NCBI RefSeq assembly: GCF_026626665.1
Contig: NZ_JAPNKE010000002.1
Span: 8,037,168 to 8,101,167, forward strand
DNA length: 64,000 bases
Origin: Nannocystis pusilla
GTDB taxonomy: Bacteria; Myxococcota_A; Polyangia; Nannocystales; Nannocystaceae
Direction: 5' to 3'
The first letter of the stretch is position 1. Every line of letters starts with the position of its first letter. This document shows positions 35,564 through 46,513 of the stretch, one piece after another. The notes beneath the pieces were generated by a model that was not told the origin of the DNA, ran no database searches, and saw only the letters and a program-made list of their open reading frames with translations. The translations under genes were made by a program, and so were the position numbers.

Positions 35564-38151
35564 TCACACCCCGATCGCCCGGATCGTCACCAGCGGACCC
35601 TCGGGGAAGCCGTCGCCGCGCAGGTCGACCTCGCCCTCGATGTGCCACAAGTTGTCCTCTTCGGGGTCGACGAGCACCTGCGTGACCCGCCAGCGCTGGT
35701 CGGCGACCGCCTCGATGCGGGTGTACTTGGGGAACCGCGCCCCGTGGTCGAAGCGCAGCGTCGGGTACTCGGCGTAGTACTCGGCCATCGCCTGGGCGAA
35801 GCGATCCGGGGTCCAGGGGTCCTCGGGGTCTGCGCGCGTGCCGACCGCCGCGTCCTCATAGTCGCGCTCGGCGAGCGCGCGAACCAGCGCGTGCATCTCC
35901 GCGCGCACGCGCGCCGCGAACGCCCTGGGATCGGCCGACAGATCGCGCGGCCCGGCGGGCGCGGCTTCGCCCTCGACCACCGGCGGGTGCAGCATGCGCT
36001 CCCACTCCTGCAGGAGGCTGGTGTCGACGTGCTCGAACATCGCCCGCAGGAAGCCGATCACGTCGTGCACCTCGTCGGTCTTGGCCGCGTCGGGCACCGT
36101 CTGCACGAGGAGCTTGTAGGCCTGCATCAAGTAGCGGAGCAGCACGCCCTCGCTGCGCTGCAGCCCGTACTCCTTGACGTAGTCGTTGAACGCGACGTAG
36201 CGCTCGACCATGTCGCGCACCACCGACTTCGGGCGGATGTTCTCCTGCCCGACCCACGGGTGCAGCGCCGAGAACTCGTTGAAGGTGTCGTAGATGAAGT
36301 CGGCCAGCGGCTTGGGGTACGAGACCTTCTCGAGCTCCGCCATCCGCTCCTCGTACTCGACGCCGGCCGCCTTGAGCTCGCCGATCTTCTCCGAGCGGGC
36401 GCGGTGCTCCTGCGCCTGCAGCACCACCTGCGGGTTCTCGAGCAGCGACTCGACCAGCGACACCACGTCGAGCGCGTAGGTCGGCGAGTCCTGCGGCACG
36501 CGGCCGAGCGTGTCGAGCAGGTAGAGCGACAGCGTGTGGTGGAGCGAGAAGTCCTTCTGCAGGTGCTCGTCGAGCCGGACCGCGCGCCCGCCCCCGCCGT
36601 CCTTGCGCGCGTCGAGCGGCACCAGCTTGATGATGCCCGCCTTGCGCAGCGCCCGGAACAGCGTCGCCGCCTCGCGCCGGTGGCGGGTCTTGGCCCGCGC
36701 CTCGTCGTGCGCCGCCGCGATCAGCTCGACCAGCCGGCGGTAGCCGCCGCCCCACGCGTTGATGTTGGCCGGCGACTGGATGAGGCTCAAGATCATCCCG
36801 AACGACACGACGAAGCGCGACTGCAGCGGCTCCGGCTCGCGATCGATCAGCTTCTCGAACGTCGACCTGTCCCAGGGGACATACCCCTTCTCGGGCGGCT
36901 GCCGGCGCACGAACTTCTTCTTCTTCGGGTCGGCCGCCGCCTTGGCCTCGAGCTTCTTGTTCTCGATCACGTGCTCGGGCGCCTGACACACCACGTAGCC
37001 GTGATCGTCAAAACCCTTGCGCCCGGCTCGCCCGGCGATCTGCTTGAAGTCGCGGGCCCCGAGGATCCGCGTCTGCTCGCCGTCGTACTTGCACAGCTTG
37101 GTGAACAGGACCGTGCGGATCGGGATGTTCACCCCGACCCCGAGCGTATCGGTGCCGCAGATCACCCGCAGCTTGCCCTGCTGCGCCAGTTTTTCGACCA
37201 GCAAGCGGTACTTCGGCAACAGGCCCGCGTGGTGCACCCCGACGCCGTGCTTGAGGTAGCCCTGGATCTCCTTGCCGTACGGCGTGTCGAAGCGGAACCC
37301 CGCCATCGCCTCGGCGATCGCCGCCTTCTCCTCGCGCGAGCACAGGTTCGTGCTCATCAGGTTCTGCGCCTCCTCGGCGGCCTCGCGCTGGGTGAAGCTG
37401 ACGATGTAGATCGGCGCACGCCCGCGATCGAGCAGGTAGCCGATCGTCTCGTGCAGCGGCGTCTCGCGGTACTCGAAGTCGAGCGGCACCGGCCGGACCG
37501 CCGAGCGCACCACCGCGACCTCCTGCTTGGTCAGCCGCTTGAGGCCCTCCTCGACCTTCGTCGTGTCGCCGAGCGTCGCCGACATCAACAGGAAGGTCGT
37601 GTACGGCAGCGAGAGCAGCGGGATCTGCCACGCCATCCCGCGGTCGCGGTCCCCGTAGTAGTGGAACTCGTCGAGCACCGCGTCGTCGACCGGCGCCATC
37701 CGCCCGTCGCGCAGCGCCATGTTGGCGAGGATCTCCGCGGTGCAGCAGAGGATCGGCGCGTCGCGGTTGACGCTCGCGTCGCCGGTCATCATGCCGACGC
37801 GGTCGGGTCCGAACTCGCGGCACAGGGCGAAGAACTTCTCGCTGACCAGCGCCTTGATCGGGCTCGTGTACACGCTGCGGCGCTTGCGGGCCACCGCGGC
37901 CAGGTGCATCGCGGTCGCCACCAGCGACTTGCCCGAGCCGGTCGGCGTGTTGAGCACCACGTGCTTGCCCGCGAGGAGCTCGAGGATCGCCTCCTCCTGC
38001 GCCGGGTACAGCTCGAGCCCCGTCTCGGTGACCCAATCGAGGAAGCACTCGAGGATCGCGTCCGACGAGGTGCTCTTGTCGGGCTGCTCGATCAGCCGGG
38101 TCGCGAACTCCCGCAGCGTGCGCGGGCCGGCGACGATGTTGTCGACCGCGC

Positions 38152-38155
<4 letters not shown>
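35564..38155 (-). CDS. Ski2-like DEAD/DEAH helicase with DUF3516-type C-terminus
   Basis: The product is 863 residues. Helicase motifs appear in order: Q-like LYPAQEEAI, Walker A NTPTGSGKS (about residue 60), SPIKALV, motif II DEFHYY (a DEVH variant), MSATLGD, then in the second RecA domain CGTDTLGVGVNIP and QIAGRAGRKG. The C-terminal half (RRQPPEKGYVPW, RFVVSFGMILSLI, VGQENIRPKS) is the DUF3516 region of a bacterial Ski2-like group. It probably remodels RNA or DNA, but the exact job is unknown. GTG at 38155 overlaps the peptidase stop (GTGA), so the two are coupled. A TGTCCC/GGGACA palindrome is read as part of GYVPWDRS. Confidence 0.85.
36868..36881. repeat. TGTCCC-AG-GGGACA palindrome in helicase coding DNA
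   Basis: Six-base perfect arms around AG; in frame and not disruptive. Confidence 0.5.
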
Positions 38156-39904
<1,749 letters not shown>

Positions 39905-40000
39905 GGGCCCGCAGGATACTACCCGGGGCCCGCCCCGTCGAGCGCGCGCCCGCAGGCAGGGCAGCGGCTCTTCGCGGCCTCTCGCGCCCCGTGGGGCGCG

Positions 40001-40100
40001 CGTCGCCCACGACGCCTCGATGCTACTCGGCCTTCGCCCCGTCGAGCGCGCGTCGCCCACGACGCCTCGATGCTACTCGGCCTTCGCCCCGTCGAGCGCG
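40001..40100. repeat. Two exact 50-bp repeats duplicating the esterase 3' end
   Basis: CGTCGCCCACGACGCCTCGA and the following 30 bases occur identically at 40001-40050 and 40051-40100. The second copy contains the esterase stop (40073-40075) and its last codons, and the first is an extra copy beyond the stop. Fragments of the same end recur near 39934 and 39984. Confidence 0.88.
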
Positions 40101-41110
40101 CGCCACAGGAACGGCAGCGACACGTCGAGGCGGTAGCTGGTGTTCGAGTGGTCGTCGGGGAACTCCTCGTACACGTGCGGGACGCCGTGCGCGGACAGTC
40201 GCCGCACCAGCGCGCGCGCGCCGAAGTGCGCGAGGAATTGGTCGCGCGAGCCGGCGTCGATGAACAGCCCGTGCAGCCGGCGCAGGTTGGCCTGCACCTC
40301 CGGCGCCTCGACCATCCGCAGCGGGTCCCAGCGCAGCCAGCGGGCCCAAGCATCGGCGTCGAGCTCGCACGTGTGCGGGTCGACCGGCAGGCGCACGCCC
40401 ATGAACGCCGACGGGTCGGGGTCGTAGGTGGCCGCCATCGCCAGCAGCATCAGCGGCAGGTGATCGCCGCCGCCCCACTTCGGCGAGGCCGCGAACGCCT
40501 TCAAGTAGCCCTCGACCCCGCCGTGACGCCCCAGCGCAGTCAGCAGCTTGGGGAAATCTGGCCGATAGACCAGGTCGAAGTTGCAGTCGCCGGCGTGGCA
40601 GCCGACCGCGCCCCACACGTCGGCGCGGCGCATCCCGTGGACCAGCGCCCCGTAGCCGCCGCTCGAGTGGCCGAACAGCGCCCGCCCCGCGCGCCCGGGC
40701 TTGACGCGGAACTCGCGCTCCAGCCGCGCCGGCAGGTCCTCGGCGAGGAAGTCCTCCCATCGCCCGAGCGCGCTCGAGTTGATGTACTGATTGCCGCCCA
40801 GCGCCGTGAAGCAGTCGGGAAACACGCCGATCACCGGCCCCATCGCCCCGCTGGCGATCAGCCGATCGAGCCGCTGCGGCATCGACTCGCCGAACCCGGT
40901 CCACCCGAGCCGCTTGAGCCCCGAGCTGCTGTACCCCGCGAGGTCGACGAAGATCGGAAAGCGCTCGTTGCCGCGGTCGTAGCCCTCCGGCAAGTACACC
41001 GCGACCGCCCGCGACGACGGATCGCCGACCACGTTCTCCGCCAGCGCGGGCGAATCGATCTCGATGGTGACGGTGGTGCCGCGCGGTTGGGCATAGTTGT
41101 GAGTCGGCAT
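40073..41110 (-). CDS. Esterase D / enterochelin-esterase-like alpha/beta hydrolase
   Basis: This 345-residue protein has no signal peptide. The nucleophile elbow is GHSSGGYGA (Ser about residue 149) and the catalytic His is likely in DDHSNTSYR near the end, with an acid such as FIDAGSRDQF between. VYLPEGYDRGNERFPIFV is the usual strand before the oxyanion loop of the putative-esterase family (PF00756-like), which includes S-formylglutathione hydrolase and Fes. The substrate cannot be told. Start at 41110 gives MPTHNYAQPRG. The end of the gene is duplicated downstream in exact 50-bp repeats. Confidence 0.8.
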   Translation of the reverse strand: MPTHNYAQPRGTTVTIEIDSPALAENVVGDPSSRAVAVYLPEGYDRGNERFPIFVDLAGYSSSGLKRLGWTGFGESMPQRLDRLIASGAMGPVIGVFPDCFTALGGNQYINSSALGRWEDFLAEDLPARLEREFRVKPGRAGRALFGHSSGGYGALVHGMRRADVWGAVGCHAGDCNFDLVYRPDFPKLLTALGRHGGVEGYLKAFAASPKWGGGDHLPLMLLAMAATYDPDPSAFMGVRLPVDPHTCELDADAWARWLRWDPLRMVEAPEVQANLRRLHGLFIDAGSRDQFLAHFGARALVRRLSAHGVPHVYEEFPDDHSNTSYRLDVSLPFLWRALDGAKAE

Positions 41111-41198
41111 GTCGGCGCGGCGGAGGATACCCCGCGGCCGCGCCCGTCGACCACGCCGACCGCGAGCGTCGACGGGGCCCGACTGCGCCCCGCGTCAG

Positions 41199-41216
41199 CA
41201 TGTCCTCAAGGACATG
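41199..41216. repeat. CATGTCC-TCAA-GGACATG palindrome
   Basis: Perfect seven-base arms, an archetypal member of the dispersed family, in a divergent intergenic region. Confidence 0.7.
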
Positions 41217-41623
41217 ACCTCGAGGCCATTATGCTTTTGAAGCGCTGATCCTCGACCCGCAACGGCGCTCGCATTCGCACGAGAACACCGCGATGAATCC
41301 ATCGGTTCGTCCGCGTCTCGACTTCGGATCGCTCCTGGACGCTCGCGCGCCCGGCCACTGGCCCTTCGCAAGTCCTCCGGACTCGGCCCTGCGGCTCCGA
41401 CCCCCGTTCTCCGGAAGGCGAAAACGACTTCCTGCACAACGTTCACTTCAGTCCGTAGGACAGACCCTTTGCAGAGAGGAGCGCTCCCGCCATGCCAAAC
41501 CTGCCGATTCTCCGCCCGCGTTCCTCCCCGGGCAACCGCCTACCGATCTCGCTCCGAGAGCCCGCAGGCGAACCTACGAACGCAGTTCATGCGCGTTCAT
41601 GCCCAAGCTTGATCAAAAAATCG

Positions 41624-41663
41624 ACGATCGCCGGTCCCCTGTTGACAAGCCTCCGGCGATCGT
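41624..41663 (+). promoter_or_regulatory. 11-bp inverted repeat around a TTGACA box
   Basis: ACGATCGCCGG (41624-41634) and CCGGCGATCGT (41653-41663) pair perfectly. The loop contains a consensus -35 hexamer TTGACA (41642-41647). The ATG of the lipoprotein gene is 15 bases downstream. This looks like an operator or RNA hairpin controlling the DUF1554 pair; a matching -10 is poor. Confidence 0.45.
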
Positions 41664-41677
41664 GAGACCTTGGTGCG

Positions 41678-42547
41678 ATGTCGCACATATGGCTGCTTAT
41701 ACCCGCTGCTGCGTTGTTATGGACCGGCTGTATCCCTGGCGAAGCGTATATCTCGACCCTCTCCTCGACTACAGGCCACAGCGATACGACCACCACTGGT
41801 GAAATAACCAGCTCGACGGACGACGCACCGATAATGACGACGGGCGACGCGGATACGAGCGGCGTCTCGCAATCCGGCACGGTATCGACGACCTCCAGCG
41901 ACTCCAGCGGCGACGGCAGCACCGGCACGACCGGCCCCAGCGCCCCGATATGCGGCGATGGTATCGTCGATGGCGACGAAGAGTGCGATGATACGAACGA
42001 CATCGCCGACGACCGCTGCCACCAATGTACAAAGAACCGGTGGATCTTCGCCTCTGCCGCACTACATAACGACCCCACCTGGGGCGGAGTCGAGGGCGCC
42101 GACAGCCTGTGTCGCCAGTACGCGCTGCAGAGCGGCCGCGCTGACGACTCGTGGACGACCTTCATCGCCTGGATGTCCGACTCCGAGAACGACGTCCGCG
42201 ACCGCCTCTATCCCGGCCGCGGCCGCTACGTCCGCACCGACGGGGTCGTCGTCGCCGAGACTTTCGATCGGTTCTTCTCCGGCTCGGTCGCGGCGCCCAT
42301 CAACGTCGACGAGCACGGCAACCAGGACATCGGTGGAGGCGTCGTCACCGGCACCAGCCCCGACGGCACAGCCGCCCCGGGGACGCACTGCGAGGACTGG
42401 ACCGTCAAGAACCTGACGAACTTCGCGGCGTACACCGGCGGCGTCTCATCGACCGACGAACGCTGGACGATGGATCTCGATCCTCAGTTCAACCCTGTGC
42501 CGTGCGCCGGGCTGAATGCGCGGTTCTATTGTGTCGAAGGTAAGTGA
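41678..42547 (+). CDS. Surface lipoprotein: Myxococcus Cys-rich repeat plus DUF1554 domain (copy 1)
   Basis: This 289-residue lipoprotein has the signal LLIPAAALLWTGC, a Thr/Ser/Gly linker of about 70 residues, one CGDGIVDGDEECDD Cys-rich repeat and a C-terminal domain of about 170 residues: FASAALHNDPTWGGVEGADSLC, AWMSDSENDVRDRLYP, YVRTDGVVVA, CEDWT, ARFYCVEGK. That pattern is the DUF1554 / lectin-like surface domain found in Leptospira and myxobacteria. It is exported and probably binds something outside the cell; the ligand is unknown. The stop overlaps the next gene's GTG (GTGA), so the twin is translationally coupled. Confidence 0.8.
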   Translation: MSHIWLLIPAAALLWTGCIPGEAYISTLSSTTGHSDTTTTGEITSSTDDAPIMTTGDADTSGVSQSGTVSTTSSDSSGDGSTGTTGPSAPICGDGIVDGDEECDDTNDIADDRCHQCTKNRWIFASAALHNDPTWGGVEGADSLCRQYALQSGRADDSWTTFIAWMSDSENDVRDRLYPGRGRYVRTDGVVVAETFDRFFSGSVAAPINVDEHGNQDIGGGVVTGTSPDGTAAPGTHCEDWTVKNLTNFAAYTGGVSSTDERWTMDLDPQFNPVPCAGLNARFYCVEGK

Positions 42548-43704
42548 GCATGCTGCCCGAGACACGCGGCATCAAGCTCGTGGCAATTTCGCTGGTGGCA
42601 GCTTGCACCGCTGATCCGCCCGCTTCGCCCACTACCGACAGCGAGAGCGGCGCGTCGACCGCCCCCGATCCGCCTGCTCGAGCGACGGCGTCGACCACGG
42701 CTCGACCGACCACCAGCGAGCCGACAACGGCGAGCCCGACCTCCACCGGCGAGCCCGGCGAGCCCGGCGAGCCTACCTCCACCGGCGAGCTCACGTCCAC
42801 CACCTCGCCCACCTCTACCACCGCGCCGGACGGCTCGTTCTGCGGTGACGGAGTCCGCGATGAAAATGAGGAATGCGACCTCGGCCCGGCCAACAACGAC
42901 AACGGCCTCTGCCTCTTCTCATGCAAGAAGGCGACTTGTGGCGACGGCCACATCCACGATGGCGTCGAGGACTGCGACCACGGCCCCGACAACAGCGATG
43001 CGTACGATGGATGCCTCGACTGCAAAAAGGGTCCGCACTGCGGTGACGAGATCGTGGACGAGGGTCACGAGAGATGCGATCGCGGCGAGCTCAACGGCAC
43101 CAACCGGACCGACGATGAGTTCGCTCCGTGCTCGAATTATGCGGCTATTACGGCCGCATCATGTTCGTCACGAGTACGCATCCACGGGTGCCCTCGGCGG
43201 CGTCTCGGGCGCCGACCTGAAGTGCCGCAAGGCGGCCGAGAGCGCAGGGTTGGCCCACCCCAACACCTATCGCGCCTGGATCAGCGACGACTTTCAGTCG
43301 CCCGAGAACCGCTTCGACCAGTGGGACTTGCCGGGGATCCGCATCATACAACGTGGCGGCCTCGTCATCGCCGACGATCTCGCCGATCTCGTCAACAATG
43401 GCCCTCACATCAACATCGATAGGACCGAAGTCGAATTCGGCGACATCGTGATCGAGCGCCCGGTTTGGACCAACACCTCCGCGTTCGGCGAGATCTTCAG
43501 CATCCACGATCACTGTGACAACTGGCTCTCTGCCAGCGTTTCGTCGCACTCGCGCTGGGGACTCAACGCCCTCTCGGGGGCAAAAATAATCCGGACTGGG
43601 ACACCTGGCGCGCGGAGCGGTGGTGGACCAGCAAGAGCCCCGGCAAATGCGACCAACTCGCCCGCCTGTACTGCATCGACGACGGTTTCGTCTTTGATGA
43701 ATAG
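42544..43704 (+). CDS. Surface lipoprotein: Cys-rich repeats plus DUF1554 domain (copy 2, three frameshifts)
   Basis: This is the paralogue of the preceding gene, about 387 residues when repaired. Lipoprotein signal KLVAISLVAAC, Thr/Ser/Pro/Gly linker, three Cys-rich repeats (CGDGVRDENEECDLG, CGDGHIHDGVEDC, CGDEIVDEGHERC) and the DUF1554-like domain (YGRIMFVTST, GALGGVSGADLKC, AWISDDFQS, GLVIADDLADL, CDNWLS, ARLYCIDDGFVFDE). Bases are missing near 43150 (TT), 43185 and 43577 (G run), and restoring all three keeps the total divisible by three. It ends at TAG 43704. It has two more Cys-rich repeats than copy 1. Confidence 0.75.
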
Positions 43705-44111
43705 GCCCGAGCGAGCGAAGCTCGCGCTGCCCATGGCTCTCGCAGAGGCACAGCCCTCGAAGGGACGAGAGACCTCGGAACCTTGATGGAGGCGCACGAG
43801 CAGAGTGCACCCCGCGCGCCGATGGGCCCACCGCCGGGTCCTCGGCACCTGTTCGCCCGGATTGAGGCGCTCGAGCACGTTTGTCGGGCGACCTAAGCGG
43901 GAGCGGTCGGCCGACACGGCCTCGAAGTCGCCCGGGTCCGGCGAGCGCGGCCGCCGTCTCTGCAGCCTGCGCCAGCGGGCCACACTCGCGAATCCCTCCC
44001 CAGCCCCTCCACGCCGCCCGCTCGCCCATTTTTCGCCCGCCACGCGACCCGACTCACGTCCCGGGCGGTCCCGCTCGCGGCGCCGGCGGTTTACCCTTCG
44101 CGCCGCTCGTC
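43705..44111. other. Intergenic region, no gene seen
   Basis: There are 407 bp between the DUF1554 pair and the thioesterase. Open frames here are antisense or compositional. No promoter or repeat stands out. Confidence 0.4.
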
Positions 44112-44594
44112 ATGGCGCGCACACCCCGGCTCACCCGTTCGCCTGCTCGAGAGCTGCGGCTCGGCGTCAAGTTGCGGGTCATCTACGCCGACACCGACCA
44201 GATGGGAGTCGTGTACCACGGCACCTACGCGCGCTACCTCGAGGCGGCGCGGGTCGAGTTCATGCGGGACGCTGGGCAGACTTACGCCGACGTCGAGGCC
44301 GCGGGTTTTGCCTTGCCGCTGACGGACCTGCAGATCAGCTACCTCTCGCCCGCGCGCTACGACGACATCTTGTCGGTCATGGTCGGCGTGGTCGAGATCG
44401 GCTACGCGCGGCTGATCCTCGGCTACCACGTCCTCGTGGCGCCCGGCGATCGCAAGGGCCTGGGGCAGCCCTTGACCATCGGCTTCGCCGAGACTTGCCA
44501 CTGTTGTATCGCCCGCGCCGATGGTCGGCCGGCGCGTTTTCCTGGCCCGCTGCGGGCCGCCCTCGCCAACCTGGCTCCCGAAGGAGACGACTGA
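44112..44594 (+). CDS. YbgC/4-hydroxybenzoyl-CoA-type acyl-CoA thioesterase
   Basis: This 160-residue hotdog-fold enzyme carries the signature YADTDQMGVVYHGTYARYLEAARVEF with catalytic Asp, then PLTDLQISYLSPARYDD and LTIGFAETCHCC. It hydrolyses acyl-CoA thioesters; YbgC is linked to the Tol-Pal system in proteobacteria, but no tol genes are here. The ATG at 44112 leaves a 23-residue basic N-terminal extension before the domain. Its stop is one base before the FBPase gene, so they form an operon. Confidence 0.85.
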   Translation: MARTPRLTRSPARELRLGVKLRVIYADTDQMGVVYHGTYARYLEAARVEFMRDAGQTYADVEAAGFALPLTDLQISYLSPARYDDILSVMVGVVEIGYARLILGYHVLVAPGDRKGLGQPLTIGFAETCHCCIARADGRPARFPGPLRAALANLAPEGDD

Positions 44595-44595
44595 C

Positions 44596-45558
44596 ATGGA
44601 CCGCACCCTCGTCCTCGAGTACACCCGCGTCACCGAGGCCGCCGCCATCGCCGCCTCGACCATGATCGGCCGCGGCGACCGCAACGGCGCCGACGCGGCC
44701 GCCGTCAAGGCCATGCGCGACGCCTTCGAGCGCGTCGCGGCGCGCGGCACCATCGTCATCGGCGAGGGCGAGCGCGACGAGGCGCCGATGCTCTACATCG
44801 GCGAAAAGGTCGGCCCGTCCGACCCGACGCTGCCCGAGGTCGACATCGCCGTCGACCCGCTCGAGGGCACCAACCTGTGCGCCAACGGCTTGCCCGGCTC
44901 GATCACCGTCCTCGCCGTGACCGACCGCGGCCTCCTGCTCAACGCCCCCGACTGTTACATGATGAAGATCGCCTGCGGCCCCGAGGGTCGCGGCAAGATC
45001 TCGCTGTCCAAGTCGCCGCGCGACAACCTCTACACCCTCGCGGCCGCCAAGGGTCGCCGGCCCGACGAGCTCACCGTCGTCGTCCTCGACCGCCCGCGCC
45101 ACGAGAACCTGGTCGCCGAGCTGCGCGAGGCCGGCGCGCGGATCCACCTGATCACCGACGGCGACGTCGCGCCGGTGGTCGCCACCTGCATCCCCAAGAG
45201 CGGCATCGACATGGTGTACGGCATCGGCGGCGCGCCCGAGGGCGTGCTCGGGGCCGCGGCGATCCACTGCATGGGCGGCGAGTTCGTCGGCAAGCTGGTG
45301 TTCCGCTCCGACGACGAACGCAAGCGGGCGATCGCCATGGGGCACAAAGACCCCGACCGCGTGTTCGGGGTCGAGGATCTGGTCCGGGGCGACGTCCTCT
45401 TCGTGGCCACGGGAGTCACCGGGGGCCCCCTGCTGAAAGGTGTGCGGCGGATCGGCGATCGCATGCACCTGCAAAGCCTGGCCCTTCGCAGCAAGACTGG
45501 CACAATACGCTGGGTCGACACCTCGGTCGACGCGCACCGCTTCCTCCACGAGCACTGA
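44596..45558 (+). CDS. glpX: Class II fructose-1,6-bisphosphatase (GlpX)
   Basis: This 320-residue cytosolic enzyme matches GlpX throughout: LEYTRVTEAAAIAAS, GRGDRNGADAAAVKAMR, IVIGEGERDEAPML, DIAVDPLEGTNL (metal site), YMMKIACG, LITDGDV and GIGGAPEGVLGAAAI, the catalytic and lithium-sensitive phosphatase motifs. It hydrolyses fructose-1,6-bisphosphate in gluconeogenesis with Mg2+/Mn2+. AAGGAG lies nine bases before the ATG at 44596. It is one base after the thioesterase stop. Length and motifs are complete. Confidence 0.95.
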   Translation: MDRTLVLEYTRVTEAAAIAASTMIGRGDRNGADAAAVKAMRDAFERVAARGTIVIGEGERDEAPMLYIGEKVGPSDPTLPEVDIAVDPLEGTNLCANGLPGSITVLAVTDRGLLLNAPDCYMMKIACGPEGRGKISLSKSPRDNLYTLAAAKGRRPDELTVVVLDRPRHENLVAELREAGARIHLITDGDVAPVVATCIPKSGIDMVYGIGGAPEGVLGAAAIHCMGGEFVGKLVFRSDDERKRAIAMGHKDPDRVFGVEDLVRGDVLFVATGVTGGPLLKGVRRIGDRMHLQSLALRSKTGTIRWVDTSVDAHRFLHEH

Positions 45559-45563
45559 GCCAC

Positions 45564-46507
45564 ATGTCCTTCAAGACCTGTCTCATCGTCACCGCCCTGG
45601 CCCTGCCGGGGCTCCTCCTCGGCTGCGGCGACCCGGCCACCCAGGGCAACAGCACCGAGACCGACGACACGACCGACACCAGCTCGTCCGGCGACCCGTC
45701 GACCGAAGCCACGACCAATCCGACCACCACCGAGTCGGTGATGACCTCGGACACGCTGACCACCGGCGACGTCCCGGAGGGCTGCGCCGACGGCGAGAAG
45801 AACGGCGACGAGACCGACGTGGACTGCGGCGGCGGCACCTGCGGCGCGTGCGACGACGACGCGGCCTGCGTCGAGGGCACCGACTGCAAGTCGGGCAATG
45901 CGACGGCGGAGCCTGCGCAGGCCTGCAGAGCAGCTGCCTCGCCCTGCACGAGGCCAAGCCCGACCTGCCGAGCGGCACCTACCCGCTCGACCCCGACGGC
46001 GACGGTCAGGCCGCCGACTTCTACTGCGACATGGAGGCCGACAGCCCCGGCTGGACGCAGGTGGTCGCGCCCGGCGGCGCCGGCACCTTCGACCCCGCGG
46101 TCGAGGGCGCCTGCGGCGACCTCGGCGACATGATGGGCCCGTTCGGCACCGGCGACGTGCTGGCGCTGACCGCCACCGCCGCCCAGGTCCCGCACACCGA
46201 GCTGCGCGTGGTCGCCGAGGCCGTCGTCATGGACTCGTGGGACGCCTTCAACGGCGAGCAGCTGATCATCAAGCTGGACGACGTCGACATCTACACGCAC
46301 CTGTGCGACTCGGCCGCGCCGTTCAGCTGCAACCAGGAGACGAGCGCCTGCGGCAACGGCGACATCGGCGACGGCCTGCTGCCGATCGCCACCGAGGCGG
46401 CCGCGCACGACGGCGACGCCATCGCCCTGAGCTTCACCAGCAACCTCGACGAGCCCATCGACGACGAGTCGTGGGGCATCCGCGAGGTCTCCGTGTTCGT
46501 CAAGTAG
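45564..46507 (+). CDS. Secreted lipoprotein with fibrinogen-like C-terminal domain (frameshifted)
   Basis: Repaired length is 314 residues. The start ATG at 45564 is part of a dispersed palindrome (CACATGTCCTTCAAGACCTG), which therefore encodes MSFKTCL. A signal peptide with lipobox follows (ALPGLLLGC), then a Thr/Ser/Asp linker, a DVDCGGGTCGAC Cys motif and a domain starting SCLALHEAKPDLPSGTYPL, DFYCDMEADSPGWTQV. That is the fibrinogen-like opening, although the rest diverges. One G is missing near 45895 (TCGGGCAATG should give SGQCDGG). It is just six bases after glpX but probably an independent surface protein. The binding partner is unknown. Confidence 0.72.
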
Positions 46508-46513
46508 CGGCGC

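Larger units (their letters stand above)
41111..41677. other. Divergent intergenic region with palindromes
   Basis: No gene is seen. It contains a 9-bp inverted repeat, CCCGTCGAC (41143-41151) and GTCGACGGG (41168-41176), a dispersed palindrome (41199-41216) and an 11-bp inverted repeat near the next gene. Bases after about 41560 are less GC-rich. Confidence 0.5.
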
